Source of the DNA: JAMZMI01 sp964353015
GTDB lineage: Bacteria > Bacteroidota > Bacteroidia > Cytophagales > Cyclobacteriaceae
NCBI GenBank assembly: GCA_964353015.1
Contig: CAYGUA010000014.1
Span: forward strand, 58,216 to 122,215
Direction of reading: 5' to 3'
DNA length: 64,000 nucleotides
The notes beneath the pieces are model-generated. The model saw only the letters and a list, made by a program, of their open reading frames with translations. It did no database searches and was not told where the DNA came from. Positions 8,729 to 18,033 of the stretch are shown piece by piece. Within the stretch, counting starts at the first letter, position 1. Each line of letters begins with the position of its first letter. The translations under genes and the position numbers were made by a program.

Positions 8729-9616
8729 TTACTTAAACTTCAACTGCTCATTTTTATCCCAAATCCCCCAATAAGCACCAACATCACCTTCATCGCTGGT
8801 TTTCCAAGATTCATCAAAAGAAGAAAAATAGAAAATATCGATATCCTCTTCCTTTGACCAAATTTGGGTGTTGATGAAATACCGCATGGCATTTTCAAAA
8901 GATGGTTGAGAACCATGAAACTTCTCTCCAACATTTGGCCAACCTGTTTCAGATATGATTACTTTTTTTCCGTTTGCTGCTTTTGTCGCTCTATTGAACA
9001 TGTCTTTCATGTAAAGCAGTGAATATTCCTGACTACAACCTTCCCAAAATGGATAACAATTGGCAAGAATGACATCACAAGCCTCGGTGATTCTCGGTCT
9101 ATTGGCAAACTCATAATACGCATCAACATATCCTACTTGTATGCCAGGTAGGGCTTCCTTTACCTGAGAGATATAGTCCAGCAATTGATCTTCTGTCAAA
9201 TCTTTTCGGTACATCACTTCATTTCCTACGGCCACAATATCAGCGTGACCTTCTTTTGCCAATTTGATGACACCTTCTATTTCTGCTTTGTTGATCTTTT
9301 CAGATTTGCCAAGCCATGCGCCAACCAAAGTTTTCAATCCTAGTTCTTTGGCGATCACCGGAATACGCTCATTTCCTTCAGTGCAAGAAAATGACCTGAT
9401 CCATTGGGTATATGGTTTGATGATCTCCATTCTTCTTCTGATTTGTTCGTCGGAGATTTGGGTGCCAGGCTCCTGACCATCTTCATATGGACTAAAGCAA
9501 AGGCCGTGCATCCCTTGATTTAAAATCTTATTGTATAAAGCCAATAATTCATCTGTAGTCTTTTGAGAAAGATCCATTCCCACCAGAGACATCATGTATT
9601 CACTTCTTGCTGACAT
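8729..9616 (-). CDS. Cytoplasmic GH17-type protein (copy B)
   Basis: 295 residues, a second signal-less GH17-type barrel, clearly divergent from its neighbour. Catalytic Glu133 lies in AVGNEVMYR and Glu223 in VIISETGWPN; the FYFSSFDESWK segment matches the C-terminal barrel motif. Expected substrate is a beta-1,3-linked oligoglucoside in the cytoplasm, by family and context. It lies 52 bp downstream of the phosphorylase and 5 bp upstream of copy A. The divergence between the two GH17 copies suggests different chain-length or linkage preference rather than simple redundancy. Whether it hydrolyses or transglycosylates is not visible. Confidence 0.82.
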   Translation of the reverse strand: MSARSEYMMSLVGMDLSQKTTDELLALYNKILNQGMHGLCFSPYEDGQEPGTQISDEQIRRRMEIIKPYTQWIRSFSCTEGNERIPVIAKELGLKTLVGAWLGKSEKINKAEIEGVIKLAKEGHADIVAVGNEVMYRKDLTEDQLLDYISQVKEALPGIQVGYVDAYYEFANRPRITEACDVILANCYPFWEGCSQEYSLLYMKDMFNRATKAANGKKVIISETGWPNVGEKFHGSQPSFENAMRYFINTQIWSKEEDIDIFYFSSFDESWKTSDEGDVGAYWGIWDKNEQLKFK

Positions 9617-9668
9617 TATTTTCGTTTTTGAATATTGAAAAAGTTTTTTATTTCATCGAACTGGTCCA

Positions 9669-12600
9669 TCAAAAATGCTGATAGACTTTAATCTGGCTGA
9701 TTACATTACTTCTATTGAAAATCTCCTGTGATAGTTTTTTTGTCAACTTTGTCCCCGTGATTTCTTGCTCAGTACCATCTGTGAAATATATTTTTATTAA
9801 GGCTGAATCTGATTCACAATAAATCACTGGCACCTGGCAATAGGTAAAGGCCAATTCACCAACATTCAATGATATTTTGTTAAATGAGCCTTCTAAATCA
9901 TAATAATTGAATACCGCTGATTCTTTTAGAAATTCATTTTTGCTTAGAAATTTTTGCTCGAATGAAATACAAGAATCATTGACAATCACGCCAAATTCAG
10001 CCCAGCGATTGAGTACATCTTCCTTGACCTGACCTGTCATTCCTGGCTGCTGCACTCCTTTGTTTCCTGGTGTATGTGAGTAAGGATCGGTAGGAAATGA
10101 ACCGTAGATTTCAGGTGACTTATTTGCTCCAATTCCAGCTCGGATCTCATAATAATGATCTACCATTTTACCCATGGTAATCGATCCTTCATATTTACTA
10201 TCACTCCAATAAATGTTTTCCTGAGTGGCCAGCAATAATTTGGAAACCATGTGCCAATAAATACTTCCCAAACCTTCATATCCGAAAAATGTCCCGGATC
10301 GGCCTGTGAATGCTTTGTGATTAAACATGATTTCAAATACTTCCAAATAGGAATCGTATTCCTTTTCTACCAAATCACCAAAGGACGTATCATTCAAATG
10401 GTCTAAGACAGCCTTCAAGCTTTTGGTATTTTTGAACGACCCATTGAAATGATAATTTCCAGCTTCATCCTTCAATATCAATGAAGAATCTCCGGCTTTA
10501 ATTAATGATTGTGCTAAAGTAGAATTCGAAGCAAATTCCTTTGGTATCAGGTTTTTATTTAAAAATCTCGGCAATTCTCGATTCGGATAAAGCATGTAGC
10601 TGTATTGATCCTCTCTGTATATTTTGCTTTGCTTCAATGAATCAAGCACGTCTAAAGCCTCATCTAAATTTAAAAACCCAGATGAAAGTACCGCTACCTG
10701 TCCTTCAAGCATTTCATAGAGATTATCTATGCATGCCTTGCCTTCTTTAAATTGAATCAAATTATACGCATGGTATAAGCCATCATTTCTCTTATTTGAC
10801 TTGATGGTATGATCTATATACGAAAGCGTAAGCTGCATAAAAGCGTTAAGCTGTTCTGTTGATAATTTAACCGTTTCCCCCTCAAAACCAGCGTATGCAG
10901 CAGTTCGGTATTGCTCACCTAACCTACCTAACTGATCTACCATCAACCTTCTAGCTGTATCTGAAATTACACTATCGAGCAATGATTTTTGAGATTCAAA
11001 AACATCTGATATTCCTGTAAAAAGCGTGGAAACAGGTTTATTGATTTCAAACTCACCTATTCCAGCATTGGTGAAAATGTCAATGCAAAACGAAACATAG
11101 CGACGCATATAATAGAGCGTAACCATAGAAACTCCATTTCCAACCAAAGCATTGTTGGCGTCATTCCATTCAGGGCGTTGTGTATTTAACCAGATTCCAC
11201 CCTCAGGAATGAAATTTGATAACTTAGCAAGCAGTGTGACGAGTAATTTTTCAGTAAGATTAGCTCGTGTGAGGCGGTTTTTATGATCAAAAACAAGCTT
11301 ACCATCTCCGCCAAGCTCATGCACACGTTGCTCTGCTTTTGATTGCACGTCATGATCAAAATCTATTGTATCCTGCGGATCAAGTATTATGTCATCATAT
11401 CCTTTGATACGATAAGGCACATCCGCATAGACAAAAATTGGTTGCGCCAAAAGTTTTAGAAACTCATCCTTCTGATGAGAAACCGCCACTTCCATGAGTT
11501 TTTGGAGATAGATGATCTGATGATCTCCCCAATAGCCAATATATGACCATGGATCATCTGGCTCAATCACTTCCCAATCGATACCATTCCTTGTCACACG
11601 ATAAGGATTATAACCATCTATTGTAGATGCATTCACAAATTTGGTGATCATTGAAACAATATATCCAGGAAAGGAAACAGCAAGGGCTTCCCAGTTTTGA
11701 AATATATCTCTCCAATTGCCTTCATAACTCCTCTTTTTGGATCCATCTTCATTTTTAGTAACAATGGAAAACATGTTCCATGGTCTGCTAGGATCACCAT
11801 GTCTTCGACTAAAAGTGAGCGGAAGATATTCATATGAAATACGGATAATATCTGCATTTCCGGATTCCATGGCCAGTTGAATCAACTGTTGATATTGGAA
11901 TGTATCAGGTAATTGATTGAAAAATCCTGACTGAGTCTCAAGTATCTTTTTATTAATATTTTGAAAATAGTCCAGAAGGTCTGATTTTTCTACTTGATAT
12001 TGATCATCGAAGATGCCTCCTCTCATGATATTGAACAACACATTGGCATAATGCCTGCTTACAATCAATTTATCTGCGGTGAGTTGAAGACCATCAGCTT
12101 TGGCTACTAATTCCAAAAGCGATTTTGTACCTGTTTCAATATCCTGGATTAAGTCCTGATATAAACTTGATTTATCTTTTGTCAGCTGATTGATCAGCTT
12201 AATTACTTTGGAGTGATCTTGATTTACTTCACCAATGATATGCCAGCTTGAAGAGGCATTTTCAGATAAAGTAATTTTGCTATTGATAAAATATGATCCG
12301 CTTTCAGCTTTTGTATCCGTCTCAGAAATCAAATCTTCACCTAGTCTGAATTTATTCAACTGAAGGCTTGTCAACAGAATGTTTTCACATTCTAAACCTA
12401 CGTTCCAGACGGTAGTAGTTTTCAGCGCCTCACTCGGTTCTGCTTTATCCACAATCATGGCGCTCAACATGAAAAGACCTAAGCCACTGGCTTCATCCAA
12501 TTCATTTTTCTTATAGGCATTGATGAGGTTGCTAGTCCTATTTTGGAAATCTGAATTGATGCCAGAAGGAACAATGTTTTGTATTCCATCTAAAACTTCA

Positions 12601-13124
12601 ACCTCGATTTTTGATGTTCCAGTATTAAGAATTGTAGAACGTTTTACTATTCCATATTTCTCTGAGAATTGCCATGAATATTGAAAATTTAATCTCAAAT
12701 CAGCATTTAATTCTTCAAATACAATTTTGTTCCCAGCAAAGTTTTTGTAAATATTTCGTGTGATAGAATAGCTCCCTTGATAGCGACTTGTAAAAGGTTC
12801 CCAAAGGAAATATTTATCATCCTTATTAACTCTCAAGATTGTTTTGCTCCCTATCGTATCATAAAATTCTGATATTTTATCATCAGTATAATATGGAAAA
12901 AGAGCAGAATTTGAGTTTTTTCTACCTGCTGACAATCCACCGGTGGTAGATATGAACATCCAATGATCCGAATGACTTACCAAACTGATAAAGAATGGTC
13001 TCATCAAATCATAATTGGCAATTTTATAGAAATCCTCGTCATCTATTTTCACATAACCACCCTCGATTTTTGAATGCTGATTTTTAAGAATTGTGTCTCC
13101 TATGAATAGTTTCTTTATAGACAT
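9669..13124 (-). CDS. Beta-1,3-glucan (oligo)phosphorylase, GH149/GH161 type
   Basis: 1151 residues without a signal peptide. The architecture is that of inverting disaccharide/oligosaccharide phosphorylases related to GH94: an N-terminal beta-sandwich (about 20-300), a helical linker, an (alpha/alpha)6 barrel (about 340-1020) and a C-terminal beta layer. The probable general-acid Asp655 lies in PEWNDANNALVGNG, and GNWRDIFQNWEAL near residue 469 resembles the family's conserved WRD region. Length and the GH17 partners fit GH149 or GH161 beta-1,3-glucan phosphorylases rather than the ~800-residue cellobiose phosphorylases. The product would be alpha-glucose 1-phosphate plus a shortened oligosaccharide. 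The exact GH family needs a profile search; the fold assignment is firmer than the family. Confidence 0.75.
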   Translation of the reverse strand: MSIKKLFIGDTILKNQHSKIEGGYVKIDDEDFYKIANYDLMRPFFISLVSHSDHWMFISTTGGLSAGRKNSNSALFPYYTDDKISEFYDTIGSKTILRVNKDDKYFLWEPFTSRYQGSYSITRNIYKNFAGNKIVFEELNADLRLNFQYSWQFSEKYGIVKRSTILNTGTSKIEVEVLDGIQNIVPSGINSDFQNRTSNLINAYKKNELDEASGLGLFMLSAMIVDKAEPSEALKTTTVWNVGLECENILLTSLQLNKFRLGEDLISETDTKAESGSYFINSKITLSENASSSWHIIGEVNQDHSKVIKLINQLTKDKSSLYQDLIQDIETGTKSLLELVAKADGLQLTADKLIVSRHYANVLFNIMRGGIFDDQYQVEKSDLLDYFQNINKKILETQSGFFNQLPDTFQYQQLIQLAMESGNADIIRISYEYLPLTFSRRHGDPSRPWNMFSIVTKNEDGSKKRSYEGNWRDIFQNWEALAVSFPGYIVSMITKFVNASTIDGYNPYRVTRNGIDWEVIEPDDPWSYIGYWGDHQIIYLQKLMEVAVSHQKDEFLKLLAQPIFVYADVPYRIKGYDDIILDPQDTIDFDHDVQSKAEQRVHELGGDGKLVFDHKNRLTRANLTEKLLVTLLAKLSNFIPEGGIWLNTQRPEWNDANNALVGNGVSMVTLYYMRRYVSFCIDIFTNAGIGEFEINKPVSTLFTGISDVFESQKSLLDSVISDTARRLMVDQLGRLGEQYRTAAYAGFEGETVKLSTEQLNAFMQLTLSYIDHTIKSNKRNDGLYHAYNLIQFKEGKACIDNLYEMLEGQVAVLSSGFLNLDEALDVLDSLKQSKIYREDQYSYMLYPNRELPRFLNKNLIPKEFASNSTLAQSLIKAGDSSLILKDEAGNYHFNGSFKNTKSLKAVLDHLNDTSFGDLVEKEYDSYLEVFEIMFNHKAFTGRSGTFFGYEGLGSIYWHMVSKLLLATQENIYWSDSKYEGSITMGKMVDHYYEIRAGIGANKSPEIYGSFPTDPYSHTPGNKGVQQPGMTGQVKEDVLNRWAEFGVIVNDSCISFEQKFLSKNEFLKESAVFNYYDLEGSFNKISLNVGELAFTYCQVPVIYCESDSALIKIYFTDGTEQEITGTKLTKKLSQEIFNRSNVISQIKVYQHF

Positions 13125-13135
13125 TTAATAAATAA

Positions 13136-14626
13136 TTATTGTATCCAGTTATTTAAAATTATAGTTTGAAGTGCTCTGGGACTTATTTGCACTTTTGATT
13201 TTTTTCCGTTAATTGAAATATTCAAATTTCTGATCTCATCATTCATATTTAAAACAACAAGGGCTATCGAACCATCCGGATTCAGTGTAGCTGTCGCCAT
13301 GAACTGATCATTATCTGACAATTCAAACCCAATGCGTACTGCGCCCGGTCGAATGAATTTACTAAAGTGGGTAAGTGTATAATATAAAGGTGTGTAATAA
13401 ACTTCGTCTTTATCTGGGTCCACTATAACCGGGGCTATGCACCAATTTTTTGCCCAATTGGGACCACCTTCTTTATCTAAAATCATGTTCCAGTCTACCC
13501 AACCTTCAACCCAATTATTCATACACCCAATGATATCCCTGGCATAACGATAAACAGGAACATATTTTGGATGGTCTGGTTTATCAGCCTCGGGAGCCCA
13601 ATCATATCCCCAATCGGTAGCTTCTTTTTTCCAATACCAATCATCCTCTTTCCAATGCGGAACTTCAGCATCTATGCAACCCTCTGTATGGATAATATGC
13701 TTATCAGGTGCCAATTGATGTGTTACATTAAGTGATTCAGGAAACCAATCCACCGTGCTGGTATACCAGTGAACCGCCATGCCATAAAAATATTTCAGTG
13801 CTTCTTCATCTCCCAATAATACTTCTGCCCATTCTTCGAGCTCTTTTCCTCTATTTTGATCATAGCCTAAGATCTTTACATCATGTCCATCAGCCAGCAT
13901 TTGGGGACCGAGATGATTCTTAACAAAATCAACCATCTCTTGAGGAGTATAATGCATGCTCTCCCAGTTATTCCCATTACCTAATGGCTCATTCTCCACA
14001 GTCACACCCCAAATATCAATTCCCTCCTCTTTATATGCTTTAATATATTTAGAGAAATAAAGCGCCCAGGTAGCATAATATTCGGGCTTTAACTTACCAC
14101 CTCTCCACTCATTATTATCTTTCATCCACGGCGGTGCAGTCCATGGGGAAGAAATAATCTTGAAGCCATCTTTTGACACCAACTGTGCGGCTTTTATCAT
14201 AGGAATCAAATCATCACGATCCTCATCAATACTAAAGTCTTCTAATTCAACATCCCCTGGTTGGCTTGCATATGAATAATTAGATAATGAAAAATCACAT
14301 GAATTAATATGTGTTCGAGTTAAAGTATAATTTGCACCATCCGTACCAAAATATGCTTGCAAAATATCTTTTTGATTTTTAGCTCCTAATTTCCGTAACA
14401 GATATGCCGATGACTCTGTGAAAGCCCCACCAAAACCTATGATTGTTTGAAATTTTGATTCAGGAAAAATACTTATGCCTATTTCCTTTCCTTCAGATAC
14501 CGGATCAGTTTTCCTTAGAAGTTGGTTTCCTGATGCAGAAGTTTCGTAGACATCAACATTCATTATATTCTGATTTGAGGTGCAGCTAACTGAAATTACT
14601 AATAAAAGTATAAAGGTCGTTTTCAT
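13136..14626 (-). CDS. GH30 lipoprotein, probable beta-1,6-glucanase/glucosidase
   Basis: 496 residues from the ATG at 14626, chosen because it opens a good lipoprotein signal (MKTTFILLLV, lipobox ISVSC, Cys15); an in-frame start 57 bp upstream would bury it. The GH30 (beta/alpha)8 domain carries the acid/base Glu213 in VTVENEPLG and the nucleophile Glu315 in IIHTEGCID; IIGFGGAFTESSA near residue 62 is a GH30 hallmark. A C-terminal beta-domain completes the family pattern. In beta-1,3-glucan loci such enzymes typically remove beta-1,6-linked glucose branches from laminarin; that role is inferred from context. It lies 11 bp upstream of the phosphorylase gene. Confidence 0.85.
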   Translation of the reverse strand: MKTTFILLLVISVSCTSNQNIMNVDVYETSASGNQLLRKTDPVSEGKEIGISIFPESKFQTIIGFGGAFTESSAYLLRKLGAKNQKDILQAYFGTDGANYTLTRTHINSCDFSLSNYSYASQPGDVELEDFSIDEDRDDLIPMIKAAQLVSKDGFKIISSPWTAPPWMKDNNEWRGGKLKPEYYATWALYFSKYIKAYKEEGIDIWGVTVENEPLGNGNNWESMHYTPQEMVDFVKNHLGPQMLADGHDVKILGYDQNRGKELEEWAEVLLGDEEALKYFYGMAVHWYTSTVDWFPESLNVTHQLAPDKHIIHTEGCIDAEVPHWKEDDWYWKKEATDWGYDWAPEADKPDHPKYVPVYRYARDIIGCMNNWVEGWVDWNMILDKEGGPNWAKNWCIAPVIVDPDKDEVYYTPLYYTLTHFSKFIRPGAVRIGFELSDNDQFMATATLNPDGSIALVVLNMNDEIRNLNISINGKKSKVQISPRALQTIILNNWIQ

Positions 14627-14721
14627 AATTGAATAAAACTTTGGTTCATAAATCAAATGGCTATCCATAAGATTCAACGACAATTACATTGTCCATTTAT
14701 TTTTTTGAACATTGACATTTA

Positions 14722-16035
14722 CTATTTCACATAGAAGGGTATGTTTGCATGAGCAGCATGACCTTTCATATCATATACATATACAAACAACCTGTAAGAT
14801 CCCTCCACTTTAGGAGTTCTCAATGTGATCAGTCTGTTAGTTGGTGCGAGTATGGCCATCTCAAGTCTTTCTGGTACTTCTTCATGATCTCCTCCCTCTT
14901 TAGTTTCCTGACTCTCATGCATTATTTCCCAATGATAAGTCAGTGAATCAGAATCATATTCAAATGGAAAAACTTCTGCCTGATATTCCTGACCTGGAAC
15001 TAAATAGATGTTGTCTGCAGCGAATTTTCCATCTAGTTTAACTGAATCCAGCCGTGGTGTTCTGTTTTCAGGCCATTCTCCATTCCATATATAATGCATT
15101 ACGTCAATTGGCTCTGTTTCCTCATTGGTAGGTAAAAACAATCCGTACCAGGTTGGCGTACGCTCTTGTTTTTGTCCCCATAGGAAAACATAATTTCCGA
15201 TGCATTGATCAGAATATGGCTGAATAGCTTCCTGATAACTTCTAAGGTAATTTCGTGCTTTCTGAGAACTGTTTTGTTCAAAAGGAGCTCCCCAGGCTGT
15301 TTTTTGCATTTCCCAATGGCCTATTGCTCCCCATTCAGTAACTAAATATGGACCTGTCCAGTCAGCCTCATGAACAAATTTTGGTAAATTATAAATCGCC
15401 CCGTATAGCTGCATGCTAAGTATATCAATGTCGGAAGCCCGTGATTTAATATCATCTGCAAGTTTTTTATCCAAAACAGTAACCGTGGTTGTCGTCGGGT
15501 GATTTGGATCTAATTCATGAATCATTTTCGAAATATCATTGACTGCATCATAGACCTTCGGGTTCGTGTAGTTATAATTCAATTCATTGCCAATCATCCA
15601 TAGAAGTAGCGCTGGATGATCCTTGAATTTGATCACCTCCTTTTTAACTTTCTCAAATTGCTTCTGTACTGCTTCCTCATCATCATAGTCCATCCCATGA
15701 CGCTCAGGTTGGATATAGAAACATAAAGCAACAGTTATATCATTCTCATGAGCCTCATCCAATAATTCCTGTGCATTGTCTGTACTCCATGTGCGGATTG
15801 AATTGCCTCCATGTGCTTTGAAATTTTTCATGTCTCCAGTCAAGCCAGCACCTTTGATCTGATAAGGATTGCCTCCTCTGTATAAAATGTATTTGCCATT
15901 CTCACTGCGAACCTCAACTTTAACCGGACCATTATTCAGTGATTCAGCCAATTCATTTTGATTGGCTTGTGAACATCCTGAGAGCATAACCATCATTATT
16001 GAAGCAAAACAGATTAAGACGTTATTCATTTTCAA
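14722..16035 (-). CDS. Clan GH-A TIM-barrel lipoprotein (GH2-like or GH158-like), probable beta-glucanase
   Basis: 437 residues with a lipoprotein signal peptide (lipobox MLSGC, Cys21). The central domain is a (beta/alpha)8 barrel with a GH2/GH5-type active site: Glu151 in WMIGNELNYN and Glu234 in PYLVTEWGA. The usual N-terminal sugar-binding and immunoglobulin domains of GH2 are absent. A beta-rich module follows (about 330-437, ending DMKGHAAHANIPFYVK), probably Ig-like. In a beta-1,3-glucan locus this layout suits the GH158 endo-beta-1,3-glucanases, but that is inference from context and domain layout. It lies between the GH17 and GH30 lipoprotein genes. Confidence 0.65.
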   Translation of the reverse strand: MKMNNVLICFASIMMVMLSGCSQANQNELAESLNNGPVKVEVRSENGKYILYRGGNPYQIKGAGLTGDMKNFKAHGGNSIRTWSTDNAQELLDEAHENDITVALCFYIQPERHGMDYDDEEAVQKQFEKVKKEVIKFKDHPALLLWMIGNELNYNYTNPKVYDAVNDISKMIHELDPNHPTTTTVTVLDKKLADDIKSRASDIDILSMQLYGAIYNLPKFVHEADWTGPYLVTEWGAIGHWEMQKTAWGAPFEQNSSQKARNYLRSYQEAIQPYSDQCIGNYVFLWGQKQERTPTWYGLFLPTNEETEPIDVMHYIWNGEWPENRTPRLDSVKLDGKFAADNIYLVPGQEYQAEVFPFEYDSDSLTYHWEIMHESQETKEGGDHEEVPERLEMAILAPTNRLITLRTPKVEGSYRLFVYVYDMKGHAAHANIPFYVK

Positions 16036-16100
16036 TTTTCGTTATTATCAATTTCCTAAAGTTGAACATTTTCAAATTCAAATTGCTAAAAAAGCCGAAA

Positions 16101-17933
16101 CTACCTTTGTGTGTAAAAAATATTTTTTATATGTATCGATTTACCATCTAAATCACTCACTCCTCGGAGGTGAAGCAATGAATTGACATTTTCAAAATCA
16201 GCCCCTTTGTCTAAATCTTCGAATGATATGGAATATGATTGCCATTCCTGATCAAGCTTGTAAATAGACGATGGGGAAAAAGTAACAAAATTGTTTACTT
16301 GTGTACCAGCTCCAAAAGAACCTGATTGAAAACCAATATTAAATGTGCATTCCGTATCACCTTTAATATCAAAATGCAGTTTCCCGTTTTTGAAATTTGA
16401 TAAATTCTCACCTGTGCCACCTGCCATCTCCAGGGCACAACCCCACCATCCAGCGTTTGCGGTTTTGATTTCAATGATTCGCTCATTTGTGAGATTGATT
16501 CCACAGGTTCCCTCCCATGCATTGAGTTTCAATTCGTCACTTGGATATGTAGCATCACTACTCGATATTGTGCCCCCAAAAGGACTAAGAATTACGAGTT
16601 TTTTATCAGTTACAATTTGTCCTGCTAAGCGGTTGCCATTTACATCTTTTATCCTCAATGAACCTACTTCACTTTCCATTGGTGGCGCAAACACAACCTT
16701 CATCAGCTCATCCTTATTTCCTCCGAAGGTTTTGGTAATAGGCAATCCAGATCTATTTAATTCATCAAAAACACCCTGATCTACCAAATCCCACCAGACA
16801 TATTTAGCCTGAGACTTCAAATTGATCAACCCAAAATGGTTTTCAGATCCTTGTTGGTTGAATTGATCTTTCCATTTTTCATCAAAAGCTTCAAAGTAGA
16901 AACAGGATAATCCAGCCGTATTTGTCCATTCTCGCATATAATCATAATACAGTTTTTGTTTGTATTCATCTGCAGCATGCGAACCTTTATTTCCGTACAA
17001 AGAATTCGATGTTGTAGCCCAACCCGTTTCTCCAATATGAATTGGTTTTTTCACTCCAAGACTTGCAATGTAATTGGCGGCAGTTCTGTATTGAAACATG
17101 GCGTAGTTTTTTGCCCGGAACATGGCTGCATTTATTTTTTCCACTTCAGATAAGGTATCCTCAGATTCAGGAACAATCCAATAAGCAGGATTATAATGAG
17201 AATCATGAAATGGATAGGTATGAAGAGATACATAATCTACCGCTTTGATTAATTCGGCAAGTTCAGCAGTTTGATAATTTTTTGATCCCCCACCCCATGA
17301 TTCAAAATTATCCGAACAAGTAATCCAAAGATCTGCAGGTAATTTCCCTTCCTGTTTTAATGCTTGCAGGTGATTGACCCATTTAAGGATAACTGGCGAT
17401 CTCACAAAATAACTTGTGGCCCATTGAATCATTGCTTCATTCCCAACTGCAATTATTTTTACTATGTCAGGATATTCAATAGCCATTTCGATGGCCTTAT
17501 TTATTTCATTGGTATTGTCTTCTAAATCTTCTACCTCATGATTAGGAGTTGGAGTGAAGGCACCTTCACATTCTATCCACGCACCAAGCATCACGTACAT
17601 TTCAAATTTAGGATCTTCTGATTTTAGCTCTGCAATGGCTTTCAGGACATTAGAAGCATGCGTGTATTTGGTTGTATTATAGGTACGCAAGATTTTTATC
17701 CCAGCGGCAGAAAGAATTTTCATGTCTTCCTTGATCATATCTACTGTAGGAACAGTATCTCTGGTAAACGTCCTGAAACCACCGTAGGACATGGCTTGAA
17801 ACTCAGGGTTTCCGAGTATATCAGCTGCGGTTATATTAATCTTTCCTTGGTTTTGATTGCATCCAATAAAAAGAAATAAAGACCCGATAAAGAGCCCCCA
17901 AACTTGCGATCTGAAATTGAGCCAATTTTTCAT
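16101..17933 (-). CDS. Surface GH17 lipoprotein with C-terminal galactose-binding-like module
   Basis: 610 residues. The lipoprotein signal ends at LFIGC (Cys25). The GH17 barrel spans about 45-400, with Glu166 in AVGNEAMIQW and Glu302 in IHIGETGWAT; CFYFEAFDEKWK and NHFGLI mark the barrel end. A linker domain (about 405-470) and a jelly-roll module (about 470-610, with WWGCALEM and WQSYSISFEDL) resemble ExoP-type galactose-binding-like carbohydrate modules. It should hydrolyse or transglycosylate beta-1,3-glucan at the cell surface. It is the longest of three GH17 genes in the locus and the only one with an export signal. 100 bp separate it from the transporter gene. Confidence 0.85.
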   Translation of the reverse strand: MKNWLNFRSQVWGLFIGSLFLFIGCNQNQGKINITAADILGNPEFQAMSYGGFRTFTRDTVPTVDMIKEDMKILSAAGIKILRTYNTTKYTHASNVLKAIAELKSEDPKFEMYVMLGAWIECEGAFTPTPNHEVEDLEDNTNEINKAIEMAIEYPDIVKIIAVGNEAMIQWATSYFVRSPVILKWVNHLQALKQEGKLPADLWITCSDNFESWGGGSKNYQTAELAELIKAVDYVSLHTYPFHDSHYNPAYWIVPESEDTLSEVEKINAAMFRAKNYAMFQYRTAANYIASLGVKKPIHIGETGWATTSNSLYGNKGSHAADEYKQKLYYDYMREWTNTAGLSCFYFEAFDEKWKDQFNQQGSENHFGLINLKSQAKYVWWDLVDQGVFDELNRSGLPITKTFGGNKDELMKVVFAPPMESEVGSLRIKDVNGNRLAGQIVTDKKLVILSPFGGTISSSDATYPSDELKLNAWEGTCGINLTNERIIEIKTANAGWWGCALEMAGGTGENLSNFKNGKLHFDIKGDTECTFNIGFQSGSFGAGTQVNNFVTFSPSSIYKLDQEWQSYSISFEDLDKGADFENVNSLLHLRGVSDLDGKSIHIKNIFYTQR

Positions 17934-18033
17934 TTAATGTGCCTTTGTGTGTATTTACTTTTTGTTAGTCAATTATCACAATAATCGCCATTCAATTTGT
18001 ACGTGGAGTTGAAATGCACCTTCAGACGTTCAA

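Noticed and set aside
16345..16779. 144-codon plus-strand reading frame inside the GH17 lipoprotein gene
   Set aside because: It lies fully antisense to a gene with both catalytic residues, has no recognisable domain or signal, and its composition is that of a complementary strand.
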